Assembly (NCBI RefSeq): GCF_030272615.1
Contig: NC_081414.1
Span: 3,101,501-3,165,500, forward strand
Source of the DNA: Cryptomeria japonica
Taxonomy: Eukaryota; Streptophyta; Pinopsida; Cupressales; Cupressaceae
DNA length: 64,000 nt
Reading direction: 5' to 3'
Shown here in pieces: positions 11,761 to 24,204 of the stretch; the first letter of the stretch is position 1, and every line of letters begins with the position of its first letter. Below the pieces are notes generated by a model. It saw only the letters and a program-made list of their open reading frames with translations, searched no databases and was not told the DNA's origin. Both the position numbers and the translations under genes were made by a program.

Positions 11761-13032
11761 TGTTGGCATTTTATCTGAACCGGTAATGTGTTGCAATCAG
11801 AATATGTTTGTTTTGTATGAAGGTTAGATTGCTGCATGATGACTATGTTGTATGTTGTCATTGATGGCACCTATGTTTCTTAAGTCATCTAAGTCCTATA
11901 GTTCAACCAACAAGGCTTAACTGGTTAGCAGAGACAATTTTTCATCAGAACCGAGAATGAGGACTTCAACCGATAAAAGACTGACATTCTGACAACCGGT
12001 ACGTGAAATTCATGAAGAATGAGATGATATAGTTTTGCAGCAACATTGAAGACTATCAGATGAAGATATGTTTGTGGTCGCACGTGCAAATTTGATCAGG
12101 TGAATGAGATTTGATTGGTAAAACAAAAGAATGGTTAGAGACTCAACCGGTAGTGATGATTATCACTAAGATCGGTAAACCAACACATAATTTGATGTGT
12201 TAAGTCAGTGCACGACTTATGTAAGGAGTGTATTGCAAGTATGTCTAGATTCATTGAACCAAGAGAATTGTTCCAAGGTTCGAGCCGACCTAATGATTTT
12301 TTTAAGATGTGTGATGAGGTAAGAAGTTGAGAATGAGTATGAGATTGAATGTGTGAGAAATCATTAGCGAATATTGTATTTCTAATAGTGCAGTGATTAG
12401 AGGAGTTCTGAGATGAAGTGTATGTGATGTTGTAATGTTCTGAAGAGGATCTTATTAGACACTGATGGTGTTATACTGAGATCATTTGAACCTATTGTTA
12501 TCCTAATAGTTACAACAGCTAAATCCCTTAACCGGGTAGGTCCTAACAGGCCTTAGATCTTTAAGTCCCCTAACAAGGTAGCTCACAAAAAGGGTGGTAA
12601 ATCCTCACACGAGGTTGATCCTAACAGATCATTAAGCTCCTCAAAGGGCTGATAGGTAAATCTCCTAACCGGGTGACTCTTAACCGAATCTTCTCCTAAC
12701 AGGGCATTTCATTGTAGGACCTTAACCGATCAAGATTTCTATTCTGCAGATAGTTATCTTGTGGGTACTAACTCCCACCATGGTTTTTCTCATTTGGTTT
12801 TTCCACATATAAAATTATTGTGTTATGTGGCTTATATTCTATTGGATGAGTGCATATTTGGTATTATTTATTATATGCTTACTGAGTTTCAAGTTGTTAA
12901 ATTGCATAATTAGATTTGTGTTGTTTTTACTTGCACTGATTCACACCCCCCCCCCCCAAATCGTATATAGGATATTTATGAAAAAAAGGATTAACTTGGA
13001 TTTTTACTATGGATAGTCCTTGAGGGTCAACA
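11761..13032 (+). mobile_element. 3' LTR of the sirevirus-like copia element
   Basis: It begins TGTTGGCATT after the last polypurine tract and ends GGGTCAACA, giving TGTTG/CAACA terminal inverted repeats and a length of 1272 bp. Inside are many ACCGG-type words, a stretch at 12520-12720 with repeated CCTAACMGGG-like units, and a run of 12 C at 12946-12957 near the end. C-rich stretches near the LTR end are common in this group. The 5' LTR is outside the window, so no target duplication can be checked. Confidence 0.75.
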
Positions 13033-13687
13033 TGAGAAGTTTCATCATAGTTTCATTATTTGAGGGATATGGTATGGATTTTTGTTGAGAAGCCTTAGGA
13101 GATGGAGGCATCATGGAAGAGATGGAGGCTACATGTGGGCCATTTCTAGACACAGGTTCATAATTTTGATGATGCTTGGTAATGACATCTGGTTTCTCCT
13201 TTGGTGAATTATTAGGATCTTCAATTTCAATAACACCATCATCAAGGAGTTCTTGAATTTTTTTATTTTAATTCCTTTCACATTGAAGTCTTATGCTTGT
13301 TATGCCTAAGATATGCACAATAATTACTCAAAAATTCACATCCCCATGTGGTCCTGTTAGTCAATAAGATAAGATTGTTCTTAAGAAGCTCTTCCAAAGC
13401 TGACTCAATATATTGCCCCAAGTTGTAAACTGTCTATCTAGGGGATACTTGGAGGAAATGTCTTTTTGTCTTGGTGAAGGTGTCTTGTGATCTTGTATGA
13501 GATTTAGCTTTTGATTTTCAATTACTTTTTGTTCCACTTTATATAATTCTTTTAGCATTTCTTGAAGTCTGGTGTTCTTGATATCATGAAATTTTATCTC
13601 AAGAGGGGTCATTGAATCTTTTTTTTGGGCTTGAATGTCATATATTTCTCTATTGAGATCTTAAATTTGTTGGTAAAAAGTAGCCAT
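13033..13687 (-). pseudogene. gag remnant of Tat-like gypsy element C
   Basis: On the minus strand a start at 13687 gives MATFYQQI, a stop at codon 9, then DLNREIYDIQAQKKDS and a clear 83-residue frame (13612-13361) with a coiled-coil look. Beyond it, frames shift, but the order remains recognisable. There is a degraded zinc knuckle (C-x2-L-x4-H-x4-stop) near 13300, then KKIQELLDDGVIEIEDPNN. The phrase K-I-Q-x-L-x-D-x-G-V after a knuckle is typical of Tat/Athila-type gypsy Gag. The rest of the element was separated by the sirevirus-like insertion. The lineage call is moderate. Confidence 0.5.
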
Positions 13688-13689
13688 GC

Positions 13690-14747
13690 ATATTTATGAC
13701 AGTTTTGATTTTTGACCTAGGACAATGTAGGAGACTCTAGACAGAATGCAAAGCCTAAAATGCAAAGCCCTAGAAGTGATACAGATGTCAAGATCAAATC
13801 AAAGCTAGTTGTTTGTTTGAAGTGATGATTAGATGGAAAGATTGAGACCAAGTCTAGTTTCAGGAATGATCTATCCTATATAAAATGTGATCTAAGTAGA
13901 TTAGATTGATTGGATTGATGAATGATTGATTGAACTAGCTAAGATATGATCAACAAAATCGTGTATCAGAACATCAGGGATACCGTATCAAGATTATTAT
14001 GCTCAGGATCAAAAATACCAGATATATGCTCACTGTGAGCTGATTAGGCAAGTATGATAGAGATATGAAAAGGCACACAGAGACACAAGTTTTTAGACTG
14101 ATGAAATTAGAGGCTCATACAACAGAATACTATGACTCAAATGACAATTTAGGAACTTCCAAATGACGCAATCAGATATCTGTATGAGTTGCTTCCTATA
14201 CTTGAACAACAATTTAAATCTTCCCAAATGACAAACTGTCAAAAATGATTATGACTCATACGACAGTGTATGTATGGCCAAACGACAATTTGCAGAGACA
14301 AGAACGACAATATTTAGAGGCTAGGATGAAAAACTGATAAAGATATACCCTAGGTGTTAAGACTCGTACGACAGTTTCCTGTTATCAAATGACAATTATA
14401 AAAGGGTAATACGACAAACTAGAAGACTCGTACGTTACAGGACTGGACATGGACAAGTTTCTACCAAGGACAAAGTTTTGACCACTGAGTTTTGATTGAT
14501 TTTTTGAGTTTCTATTTCAAAGATGAAGACACAACAAACCCATAAGATGAAAAGTGACTTCAAGCACAACACGCTAATCCTAAGGAAGTTGGCTGAGGGA
14601 GAAAACATTTGCTTAAAAAATTAGGTACACACTCAATAGCTAATCAAAATATGACCACTGAGTCTCATGCAATGGATTCTCAATGTTGTATTAGCCAACT
14701 CCAAATGCTAATGGGGGCACGATATGGAATGTATCTTGGGAGAGTTA
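13690..14747 (-). mobile_element. Untranslated leader of element C, first half
   Basis: No gene is visible. On the minus strand this is the region between the primer site and gag. At 14110-14440 the plus strand has about ten spaced copies of a ~20-bp word of the form CTCGTACGACAGTTT or CAAATGACAATTT. The leader is interrupted at 14747 by G2 and resumes at 22684, where the same word recurs (23570-23640). Confidence 0.6.
14743..14747. repeat. Target-site duplication of G2, left
   Basis: AGTTA immediately left of the LTR. The same five bases follow the right LTR at 22679-22683. Confidence 0.92.
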
Positions 14748-16366
14748 TGGTGCAGGAGCACCTAGGTCCTAACTTTCATATTTTGCAAATTTTGGCTTGT
14801 ACTGACCCTAGCCAAGTTATTGGTGAATAAGGACTCTAGGAGGGTCCAAGAGTGAGTCTTTAGTGTCAATGTAGGCCTAGGTTGAGTTCATTTTATTTAG
14901 GTTTGCATTTTTGTGTAAATAGTGGGTTTGAGTAGGTTTTTGGCCTTTTTGTTGGTCAAAGGTGTCAAAAGTTGGTAAAAGCATTTGAGAGGGATAAATA
15001 GGTTTTAGGAATGTTTTAAATGCCATATTTGATGATTTGGAATAGGTCTCATGAGTTGGAGAGGCCAAAAGTGGAAAAAACACAAAGTTGCAAAAAGTTG
15101 TCATGACAATTTTTGTTTTGAAATTGGTCCCACGTTGAAGCTAGCGATTTCTCAAAGCCATAGAAGGACTCCAAATGTGGGAAGGATATAAAAACCCTCT
15201 CTTACATGTTTACCAAGGTTGGTGTACTTGGATTTTGGAAGCAATAATCAAAATACAAGATTTTGGACTGCACTTTTCATTGTTTTTGTCAATTATTGCA
15301 TTCTTTGAAGGTTTAATGGATTGAATTCATGAATACAATGATGGATTGAGGTTTATTAGTGTGTTTTAGGGTAGTATATTAATTTTCAAGCTTTTTATTT
15401 TGCATTTACTACTGTTTTGGTGATTTGATTCACAAGTAGCCTGTTTTGGCATGTAACTAGCAGTTTTTGCTAAAATAGGTGCCCCATAAAATCCCACCGT
15501 GTGTTCATCACGGCCTTTTGGGAAATGGTAGGAAACCAATTTTAAAGTGTACATATAAAATTAGAAGGTCTTAAAGTGTCATTTGATATTTTTAACATCT
15601 TGCCCTAGGCGAGCCCAGGAGTAACTCGGCTAGAGTTGGCAAGATGAAAAGTTAGCACAAACTGCAAAGGTGAATGTAAATGAAAGTCCCAAGCTTTTGG
15701 GAAGTTGTAATAGATTATTATAGGTCTTCTTGTGCAGGAGGAAGCCTCAATAGTTCCATTTGAAGGTCCAAAGACAAGATTTACTTGTTGCTGCCAGTCA
15801 AGTGCCTAGAAGCCCTTGAAATTCTCATTTTGGGGTTTTTGTATGCAAAGAAGGGTTGGAAGATTAAAACCACTAAAATCATTAGGGGTTGAGTGAATAT
15901 TTGAAGAAAATCCATTTTAGTTTGGGTGTCCTTTGGATCATTTTAGGCCAAGACCTCAAAAACCGGTTCTAGGAGGCCTAATTGGGCTCTTTCCCTTGTA
16001 GCGTTTTCTAGACCAATTTTTGAAACCGGTAAGAAACCTTTGGACAAAAAACCACAAATGGAATTTGATACCATATAAAAATATGAGAGAATAACCCTCT
16101 ACACCTCTACAAAATCTCAAGACCATTGGAGGGCATTTTGATGAATTTGAGCCAAGAAGCCATCTTTGAGCATATGGGAAACATAGCAAATTGGTAGGGT
16201 TCCTAGCAAGGACACTTGAAGAAAACACCTTGGAGTGAGTAAGAGAAATCCCTAGAAGAGATTGAGAAGGACTTATAGGTCTATAAAGTTACTAGGCCTG
16301 GTGAGTTGTTGAAATTGAGCAACATCAACTTAGTGAAGTGTTGAGCAAGCTAGGTGAACCCTATCA
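14748..16366 (+). mobile_element. 5' LTR of chromovirus G2
   Basis: It starts TGGTGCAGGAGCACC and ends ...GAACCCTATCA, 1619 bp. The 3' copy at 21061-22678 is 1618 bp and matches throughout with scattered substitutions. No gene is present in it. Confidence 0.95.
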
Positions 16367-16369
16367 AAT

Positions 16370-16381
16370 TGGTATCAGAGC
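16370..16381 (+). other. Primer binding site of G2
   Basis: TGGTATCAGAGC, tRNA-Met type, three bases after the LTR. Confidence 0.9.
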
Positions 16382-16443
16382 CTACAAGATTTGGGCTAGT
16401 AAGGTTGATGTCCTTGTTGTCAAGAGAGTCAGTTGGAGAAAAA

Positions 16444-17484
16444 ATGGTGACCAATGCTGAATTGGCAAGGAAAGTGGAAGATCAGGAGGAAGAGAACAGG
16501 CTCCTGAAGGAAAAGTTGGAAAGATTGGAGAGTAAGCTTGGTGATATTGAGACCAAGGCAGAAGAAGTGTATGTAAAAGTGGAAGGAGCTGAAGGAAAGG
16601 GTAAAGAAGTGGTAGAGATAGAAAAGATACTTGAACCTAATCCTATCTTAGAGCAAGAACCTATCTTGAAAGCATTGAATGCTTTGAGTAGTAAATCACT
16701 GGAAGGATTGCCATTATTCACTGGTAAGATGGAAGTAGAAGTGGTCCTAGAATGGACAGAAGGTATGGAGAACCACTTTGAATGTGAAGGTATTACTAAA
16801 GCTCAGAGAGTCAAAGTAGCCAAGTCCAGGATGAGAGGAGCTGCTCTCACATGGTGGAAATTTGTACAAGATGAGAGGAAGAAAATGGGCAAAACACCCA
16901 TCTCTTCTTGGAAAGGGATGTTAGTTAAAATCAAAGAAGTCTATCTCTCTGATGACTATGAAGTGAAAATTCATAGGAAGAGGCAAAAATTAAGGCAAAA
17001 AAATCTTGATGTGAGTAGCTACACCGAAGAGTTTCACAAACTTAGCCTTAAATCTTATGTGGTAGAAGAGGAGAGTCTCAAGGTTGCTAGGTACCTAAAT
17101 GGCGTACGGTGGAACATCGAAGAAGAAATCGGTTTGATGAGCCCAAAAACAGTCCATCAAAATTTTCAACTTGCCCTTAAGGTGGAGGAAAAACTGAAAA
17201 GAAGACATGACTCAAGCAACAATAGGAGCAAAGAAAGAGAAAAAGACAATAGAGGCCATAGGGGAGGCTTTGGTGGAAGTAGTTCTAAACAAAGAACACA
17301 AGGAGAGTCTAAACTCACTGCTCTAGCAAGATAGTGGAAGCAGTAGATGAGGATTCAATAGAGGAAAGGGATCAAACAGTGGTTCCAGAGGAAGATCTAG
17401 TAGCCAAGGTAGAGGTTCCTCATACTTTGCAAGAATGAAGTGTTACCATTGTAACCAACTTGGTCATCCAGCATATAGGTGTCC
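16444..17484 (+). pseudogene. G2 gag, broken
   Basis: I choose ATG 16444, the first in-frame ATG after the primer site, giving MVTNAELARKVEDQEEE and a coiled coil over the first 45 residues. The capsid core follows (PLFTGKM, LEWTEGMENHF, AALTWWKF, SSYTEEFHKLSL). The frame stops at 17332. A frame change there leads into a glycine/serine/arginine-rich linker that carries a TGA. It ends in an intact CCHC zinc knuckle, CYHCNQLGHPAYRC (17438-17479), used for RNA packaging. The capsid frame is otherwise unbroken for nearly 300 codons. Confidence 0.88.
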
Positions 17485-19530
17485 AGAGAAGGGATTATCA
17501 TCACATGGTGGTGAGAGAAGAGTGAGTTATCTTCAGGAAGAGTCTTTGAGCAGCAAGACATCAGAAGTTGCCTTAGAGTCGGAGGTAGGTGACAACTTGA
17601 TGATAAGAAGAACCTTGATCAAGGAACCGGTCAGTGGAGAACCAAGCCAAAGAAGGTCCTTATTTAGGATCAAATACAAAATAATGGACAAGGTATGCAA
17701 AGTAATCATTGATTCAGGATCCATAGACAACATAGTGTCAGAAGAGGTAGTGAGTAAGCTCAGATTACAAAGGATTCCTCACAACAATCCTTATAGAGTC
17801 ACTTGGTTGAACAAAGGCCAACATGTTCTGGTTAATGAGCAAGCATGGGTGGATTTCACCATTGGAAGGTATAAGGACAAGGTATTGTGTGATGTCCTAC
17901 CCATGGATGCATGCCATCTTCTATTAGGAAGACCATGGAAATTTGATAGACAAGCTATCCATGATGGAGCCAAGAATGCATTCTCATTTAAGAAAGATGG
18001 AGTCACATTCAAGATTCAGTCTATCCTTGAGGAAGGTGAAAAAAGGGTAGCAGGTCCTAATGTCCTTTTGGTGAGTGAAAAGCAGTTCTTGAAGACATTT
18101 GAGGAAGGTGAAGGTGTAGGGTTTGCACTAGTGATGAAGCCTAAAGAGGAAGACAAGAAAGAGCAGCAAGTTCTACCAAAAGAAGTGCAAGATTTGTTGA
18201 AAAAATTCAAAGGTATAGTAAGTGAAGGACAGCCAACAACCTTGCCTCCAAAAAGAACCATAAGCCATCAAATAGACTTCATTCTCGAAGCATCCTTGCC
18301 TAATAAAGCAGCCTACAAAATGACTCCTCAACAAAACGTTGAAATTGCCAAGCAAATCCAAGAGCTCTTAGACCAAGGCCTAATTAGGAAGAGTATTAGC
18401 CCTTGTGCTGTCCCTACCGTGTTGGCACCAAAAAAAGGTGGTACTTGGAGGTTGTGTACTGATTCTAGAGCCATAAATAGGATCACCATCAGATATAGGC
18501 TCCCTATTCCTAGAATAGAAGACCTAATGTATTCTCTAGGGGAAGACAAGTACTTTACCAAGATTGACCTTAAGAGTGGCTATCATCAAATTAAAATTAA
18601 GGAGGGTGATGAATGGAAGACTGCATTTAAGACTACTGAAGGTCTTTATGAGTGGCTTGTAATGCCATTTGGCTTATCCAATGCTCCAAGTACCTTCATG
18701 AGACACATGAATGAGGTGATGAAGGACATCATAGGTAAATTTGTGGTAGTATATCTTGATGATATTCTCATTTTCAGTAAGGATAGAGTAGCACATATTA
18801 GTCATTTGCAAGATGTATTACAAAGATTATATGATGAAAAGCTAACCATGAATTTGGAGAAATGTGAGTTTGTTAAGTAGGAGTTGGTTTACCTTGGTTT
18901 TGTGTTATCTCAAGGAAACCTCAAGATGGATCCCAACAAAGTCGAAGCCATTGTAAATTGGCCTACTCCTAGATCAGCAATAGAGGTGAGGAGCTTCCAT
19001 GGACTAGCTTAGTACTACAAGAAGTTCATTAGGCAATTCAGTGCTATATGTGCCCCAATGCTAGACACCATTAGAGGTGATATGAAGGCCAAGTTTCAGT
19101 GCGATGAAGTAGCAAACAAAGGTTTTGAAACCTTGAAGGAGAAAATAGTTACTCAACTGGTGCTAGTGTTGCCTAGTTTTGAGAAACTTTTCATTGTGGA
19201 GTGTGATGCAAGCAATATTGCAGTAGGTGTTGTCCTAAGCCAAGAAGGAAGACCAGTAGCCTTCCATAGTGAGAAGCTGAGTGATGCCAAGAGGAAATAC
19301 TCCTCTTATGACCTTGAGTTGTATGCTTTACTGCAAGCATTGAGAAAATGGAGACACTATCTCTTACCCAAAGAATTTGTGGTGTATACGGATAACAAGC
19401 ATTGAGTTTTCTGAATTCCCAAGACAAACTCAGTCACAAACACATGAAATGGGTGGAGTATATTCAGGCCTATACATTCACCATTAAGCACAAGAAAGGG
19501 CAGCAAAATCGGGTAGTTGATGCAGTAAGT
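17485..19530 (+). pseudogene. G2 pol: protease, RT, RNase H, broken
   Basis: One frame from the zinc knuckle runs to 18880. The protease active site is DSGS (17710s). RT has TVLAPKKGGTWRLCTDSR, FTKIDLKSGYHQI, MPFGLSNAP and an intact YLDD box (near 18755). TAG at 18878 and at 19010 interrupt the RT thumb. RNase H follows with ECDASNIAVG, DLELYALLQAL and TDNKH. A frameshift at about 19400 separates TDNKH from SFLNSQDKL, and the VVDAVSRR box follows. The order is gypsy. Catalytic residues look intact, so the damage is mainly nonsense and frameshift. Confidence 0.9.
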
Positions 19531-21040
19531 AGGAGGCTCTTGACAGTCCAAGAAAGCCAGTTGAGAAGCATAGGTGTGGATAGTTTTAAAGATTTGTATG
19601 CAGAGGATGAAGACTTCTCAAGTGCCTATCAAGTATGCAAGGAGTATCAAAATCATTTTCATAGTGAATACTCAGATTTCACTTTACAAAATGGGCTATT
19701 GTTCAAAGGTGGACAACTTTGTGTGCCTAAAGGCTCAATGAGGGAAAATCTTATACAAGAGAAACATAATGGCAGCCTTAGTGGTCATTTTGGAGTCAAT
19801 AATACTCAAGAATTGGTTCAGAGATTCTATTAAGGATGAATCAAGATGTGAAAAGGTATGTGGAGACTTGCATAGTTTGCCAAAAAGCTAAGGGTACTTA
19901 AACAAATACCGGTTTGTATCAACCTCTTCCCATACCAAGTAGACCTTGGGAATGCATTAGCAGGATTTTGTGGCAGGTTTTCCAAAGACAAAACAAGGAT
20001 ATGACAACATCTATGTCATTGTGGACAGATTTAGAAAAATGGCTCACTTTGTGCCTTGTAAGACCACTCATGATGCATGTCACATAGCTTAGTTGTTCTT
20101 TAAGGAAATAGTAAGGATACATGGTTTACCATTGAGTATAGTTTCAGATAGAGACTCCAAATTTATGAGTCATTTTTGGAAAACATTATGGCAAAAGCTT
20201 GGCACAAATCTCTCTTTTGGATCAGCCTACCACCCTCAAACAAATGGGTAGACCGAGGTGGTGAATAGAAGTTTGGGAAACTTATTGAGGTGCCTTACCA
20301 AGAAGTATGGGCAGACATGGGATCAAGTACTTGCTCAATCTGAAGATGCATACAATGACACCATAAATAAGACTACCGATAAAAGCCCTTTTGAAGTAGT
20401 CTATGGTGTGCACCCAAGAGGCATTTTTGAGTTGAGGGATTTAGGAAGTGCAGCAATCAAAAGTGGATATGCAGAGGACTTTTCTCAGTCCATGAAGGAG
20501 GTCTATGAATCAGTTAGGCAAGCTTTGAAGGAGAACATGAGCAAAATCAAACAAAAAGTTGATGAAAAGAGGAGAAATCTAAAATTTCAAGTGGGAGATT
20601 TTGTGATGGTGCACTTGAACAAAGCAAGGCTACTACAAGGAGTACCAAACAAGCTACAAATGAGAAGGATAGGTCCATGTGCCATTCTAGCCAAGTATGG
20701 TGAAAATGCATACAAGGTGGATCTAAGTAGTGACATAGGCTTGTCACTGGTTTTTAACATAGCAGACTTGGTTGCATACAAGGGGCCAATACAAGGTGCA
20801 GAATGTAGTCACTCAGAGGTTTCAGATGATACACATAACCTTCAGTTACCAACCAAGCCTAATCCTAAGGCCGAGAAGGTGTTAAGTTCAAGAATTGCCA
20901 AGAAGACTAGGCATCAAGCCTATTGGGAGCACCTCATTAAATGGCAGGTTATGGATGATTCTAAGGCTGTATGGGTGATGGAATCAGAGTTTTAGAAGCT
21001 TGGGATTGATCCAACACTGATTCCTCAAGAGGTGACATGA
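19530..21040 (+). pseudogene. G2 integrase with chromodomain-like tail, broken
   Basis: The zinc finger has HNGSLSGHFG, then CIVCQ after a frame change at 19830. The catalytic core shows [13 protein letters not shown] and a NG-stop-TE motif at 20248-20262. In this family that stop position is normally glutamine, so CAG has become TAG next to the catalytic glutamate. Another TAG near 20090 also replaces a likely glutamine. From 20258 an uninterrupted frame gives the C-terminal half with KFQVGDFVMVHLNKARL. It ends in HQAYWEHLIKWQVMDDSKAVWV, a chromodomain-like fold, followed by TAG 20993 and read-through to TGA 21038. Confidence 0.85.
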
Positions 21041-21050
21041 TCTCTTTTTG

Positions 21051-21060
21051 TTAGGGAGAA
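21051..21060 (+). other. Polypurine tract of G2
   Basis: TTAGGGAGAA directly precedes the TGGTGCA start of the 3' LTR. It is shorter and weaker than the G1 tract. Confidence 0.7.
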
Positions 21061-22678
21061 TGGTGCAAGAGCACCTAGGTCCTAGCTTTCTTATTTTGCA
21101 AATTTTGGCTTGTAATGACCCTATCCAAGTCATTTGTGAATAAGGACTCTAGGAGGGTCCAAGAGTGAGTCTTTAGTGTCAATGTAGGCCTAGGTTGAGT
21201 TCATTTTACTTAGGTTTGCATTTTTGTGTAAATAGTGTGTTTGAGTAGGTTTTTGGTCTTTTTGTTGGTCAAAGGTGTCAAAAGTTGGTAAAAGCATTTG
21301 AGAGGGCTAAATAGGTTTTAGGAATGTTTTAAATGCCATATGTGATGATTTAGAACAGGTCTCATGAGTTGGAGAGGCCAAAAGTGGAAAAAACACAAAG
21401 TTGCAAAAAGTTGTCATGACAATTTTTGTCCTGAAATTGGTCCCACGTTGAAGCTAGGGCTTTCTCAAAGCCATGGAAGGAATCCACATGTGAGAAGGAT
21501 ATAAAAACCATCTCTTACACATTTACCAAGGTTGGTGTACTTGGATTTTGGAAGCAATAATCAAAATACAAGATTTTGGATTGCACTTTTCATTTTTTTT
21601 GTCAATTTTGCATTCTTTGAAGGTTTAATGGATTGAATCCATGAATCCAATGATGGATTGAGGTTTAGTAGTGTGTTTTAGGGTATTTTGTTCATTTTCA
21701 AGCTTTTTATTTAGCATTTACTACTATTTTGGTGATTTGATTCACAAGTAGCTAGTTTTGGCTTGTAACTCGCAGTTTTTGCTAAAATGGGTGCCCCATA
21801 AAATCCCACCATGTGTTCATCACGGCCTTTTGGGACATGGTAGGAAACTCATTGTAAAGTGTACATATTAAAGGAGAAGGTCTAAAAGTGTCAGTTGATA
21901 TTTTTAACATCTTGCCCTAGGTGAGCCCAAGAGCAACTCGGCTAGAGTTGGCAAGATGAAAAGTTAGCACAAAGTGCAGAGGTGAATGTAAATGAAAGTC
22001 CCAAGCTTTTGGGAAGTTGTAATAGATTATTCTAGGTCTTATTGTGTAGGAGGAAGCCTCAAGAGTTCCATTTGAAGATCCAAAGACAAGATTTACTTGT
22101 TGTTGCTAGTCAAGTGCCTAGAAGCCCTTGAAATTCTCATTTTGGGGTTTTTGTATGCAAAGAAGGGTTGGAAGCTTAAAAACACTGAAATAATTTGGGG
22201 TTGAGTGAATATTTGAAGAAAATTCATTTTATTTTGGGGGTCCTTTGGATCATTTTAGGCCAAGACCTCAAAAACCGGTTCTAGGAGGCCTAATTGGACT
22301 CTTTCCCTTGTAGCCTTTTCTAGAGCAATTTTTTAAATTTGTAAGAAACCTTTGGATAGAAAACCACAAATTGACCTTGAAACCATCTAAAAATATGAGA
22401 GAATAAACCTCTACACCTCTGCAACATCTCAAGACCATTGGAGGGCATTTTGATGAAATTGAACCAAGAAGCCATCTTTGAGCATATGGGAAACATAGCA
22501 AATTGGTAGGGCTCCTAGCAAGGACACTTGAAGAAAATACCTTGGAGTGAGTAAAAGAAAGCCCTAGAAGAGATTGAGAAGGACTTGTAGGTCTAGATAG
22601 AAACTAGGCCTGGTGAGTTGGTGAAATTGAGAAACATCAACTTAGTGAAGTGTTGAGCAAGCTAGGTGAACCCTATCA
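21061..22678 (+). mobile_element. 3' LTR of chromovirus G2
   Basis: Matches 14748-16366 along its length. It ends ...CCCTATCA and is followed by AGTTA, the same five bases that precede the 5' LTR. The perfect duplication shows that G2 inserted as one unit and has not recombined. Confidence 0.95.
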
Positions 22679-22683
22679 AGTTA

Positions 22684-23706
22684 CTATCTCTCTTGCACAA
22701 AGATTATCCCCCTTTCAGAGGCGAACCAGGTAGATTCTATTCTAGATTTATTAGTAAGAATTTCCATTCAAAATTACCCCTTGAAGTCAGGCAAGCGCGA
22801 TTGAGGCCTATAGCCTGACAAGGTACTGAAACACAATGTAGTTACGCAAGCATGATTGAGACTGCGAGGCCCTACAAAATGCCCGATACGACAGATCTCA
22901 AAGAAAAAACTCAAATAATCTCTTCCTCCGAGACTTTAATCCTGAAAGGTCTATTTATTAGAGTGAGTCAGAATTCTTGGTTCTAGCTATACTCACTTGG
23001 GTCGTTCTCACAAGGTGATTACTTTTTCCCACTGTGACAGGCCCGCTAAAAAGCACACAAATTTGAAACTAGAAAAGTTTCAAGGGTTTGGATTTTTGAC
23101 TGTCTGTACAGACAAGAGCATACTCTCCTACCTCTTAGAATTCTCTAAAACACAAAAAACAAATTTGTTCATTAACCACATTGCAATTTAAGTACCTAGA
23201 AATGAATTAAAGAATACACAATGTTCAGTTGATTCTCCTTTGGCAACCTGAAAAACAATGCATTAGTAGTCATATTGTTTTTTAGCAATGGATTCTTTGA
23301 TAGGCGTAAGTTGATTGATAGACTCTTTGGCAAGCGTTCTGCAAAAAACCAGTTAGGTTGCGAGAATCTCTCAGGCAGACAAAAGACAATTCAAGGTTAG
23401 CATCAGTAAATCCAAATTTAATTCAAGAAAAACCCTAAAAAGGAATCTATTTTTTATATGACAACACATAAAATCGTATGAAAATTCTCACAGAACCAGA
23501 CAAGTATTCTCAGGGAACTAGATGATTAAACACATAATAAAATGACAGAAGCAGAGTATCATATGAAGATTCCCAAAGAACTAGACGACAAAACTGAAAA
23601 CTCATACTGTTTGTTGCAGAAACTCGTACGACAGTTTGCAGAGACTGTATGGACGAAATCTGGAAAATAAAAAGAAATGATTGCAAGGATGAAAAATTGA
23701 ATTCTC
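22684..23706 (-). mobile_element. Untranslated leader of element C, second half
   Basis: This continues 14747 across the G2 insertion. No gene is visible. Words such as CTCGTACGACAGTTTGCAGA (23625-23644) match the array left of G2, which supports the join. Confidence 0.55.
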
Positions 23707-23725
23707 GGCCCCACGGTGGGTGCCA
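23707..23725 (-). other. Primer binding site of element C
   Basis: On the minus strand this reads TGGCACCCACCGTGGGGCC, the form used by many plant gypsy elements. The LTR end (TG on the plus strand) is at about 23732. It sets the element's orientation as minus. Confidence 0.7.
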
Positions 23726-23731
23726 AAAATA

Positions 23732-24204
23732 TGTGTGTGAAAAAGTGAATATGTAAGTTGTAAGACATAAACACTTCAATAAGTCATTGCATGCATGGTT
23801 AGACAGATATAATCAATAAACACATAAACACCATAAAAAATTGACCTATTGCGTCCTAAAAGATGTGAGTATAGACTTGCTCTTAGATTTGTCTAGGCAA
23901 TACCAATGACTAGACTACACCAAGATGGACAATTTAATCTAAATGAATGCAAGATTAAGCTAAATATGCAACCAATTTATCAATCTATGTGATTCAGCTA
24001 AAATCTCAATGCACATAATCTCAATGATCTTAGAGAAAAAACAACATGATAACATTAAAATCTCTAAGGTCCTTTGATTAGAAGATGAGAGCCTAAATTT
24101 ATAGAAAATCTAGAAAGAAACCAATGGTCAAGATTGAATGATGATGAGCGATCAAGATTCTCCAAAAAGAAGTACAATCCAGGTGAATTGATGTGATTAG
24201 CTGC
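23732..24204 (-). mobile_element. LTR of element C, first part
   Basis: Follows the primer site and runs AT-rich without genes to the insertion point of element B. The inferred continuation is 36993 onward. The opposite LTR is outside the window, so this part cannot be verified by comparison. Confidence 0.5.
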
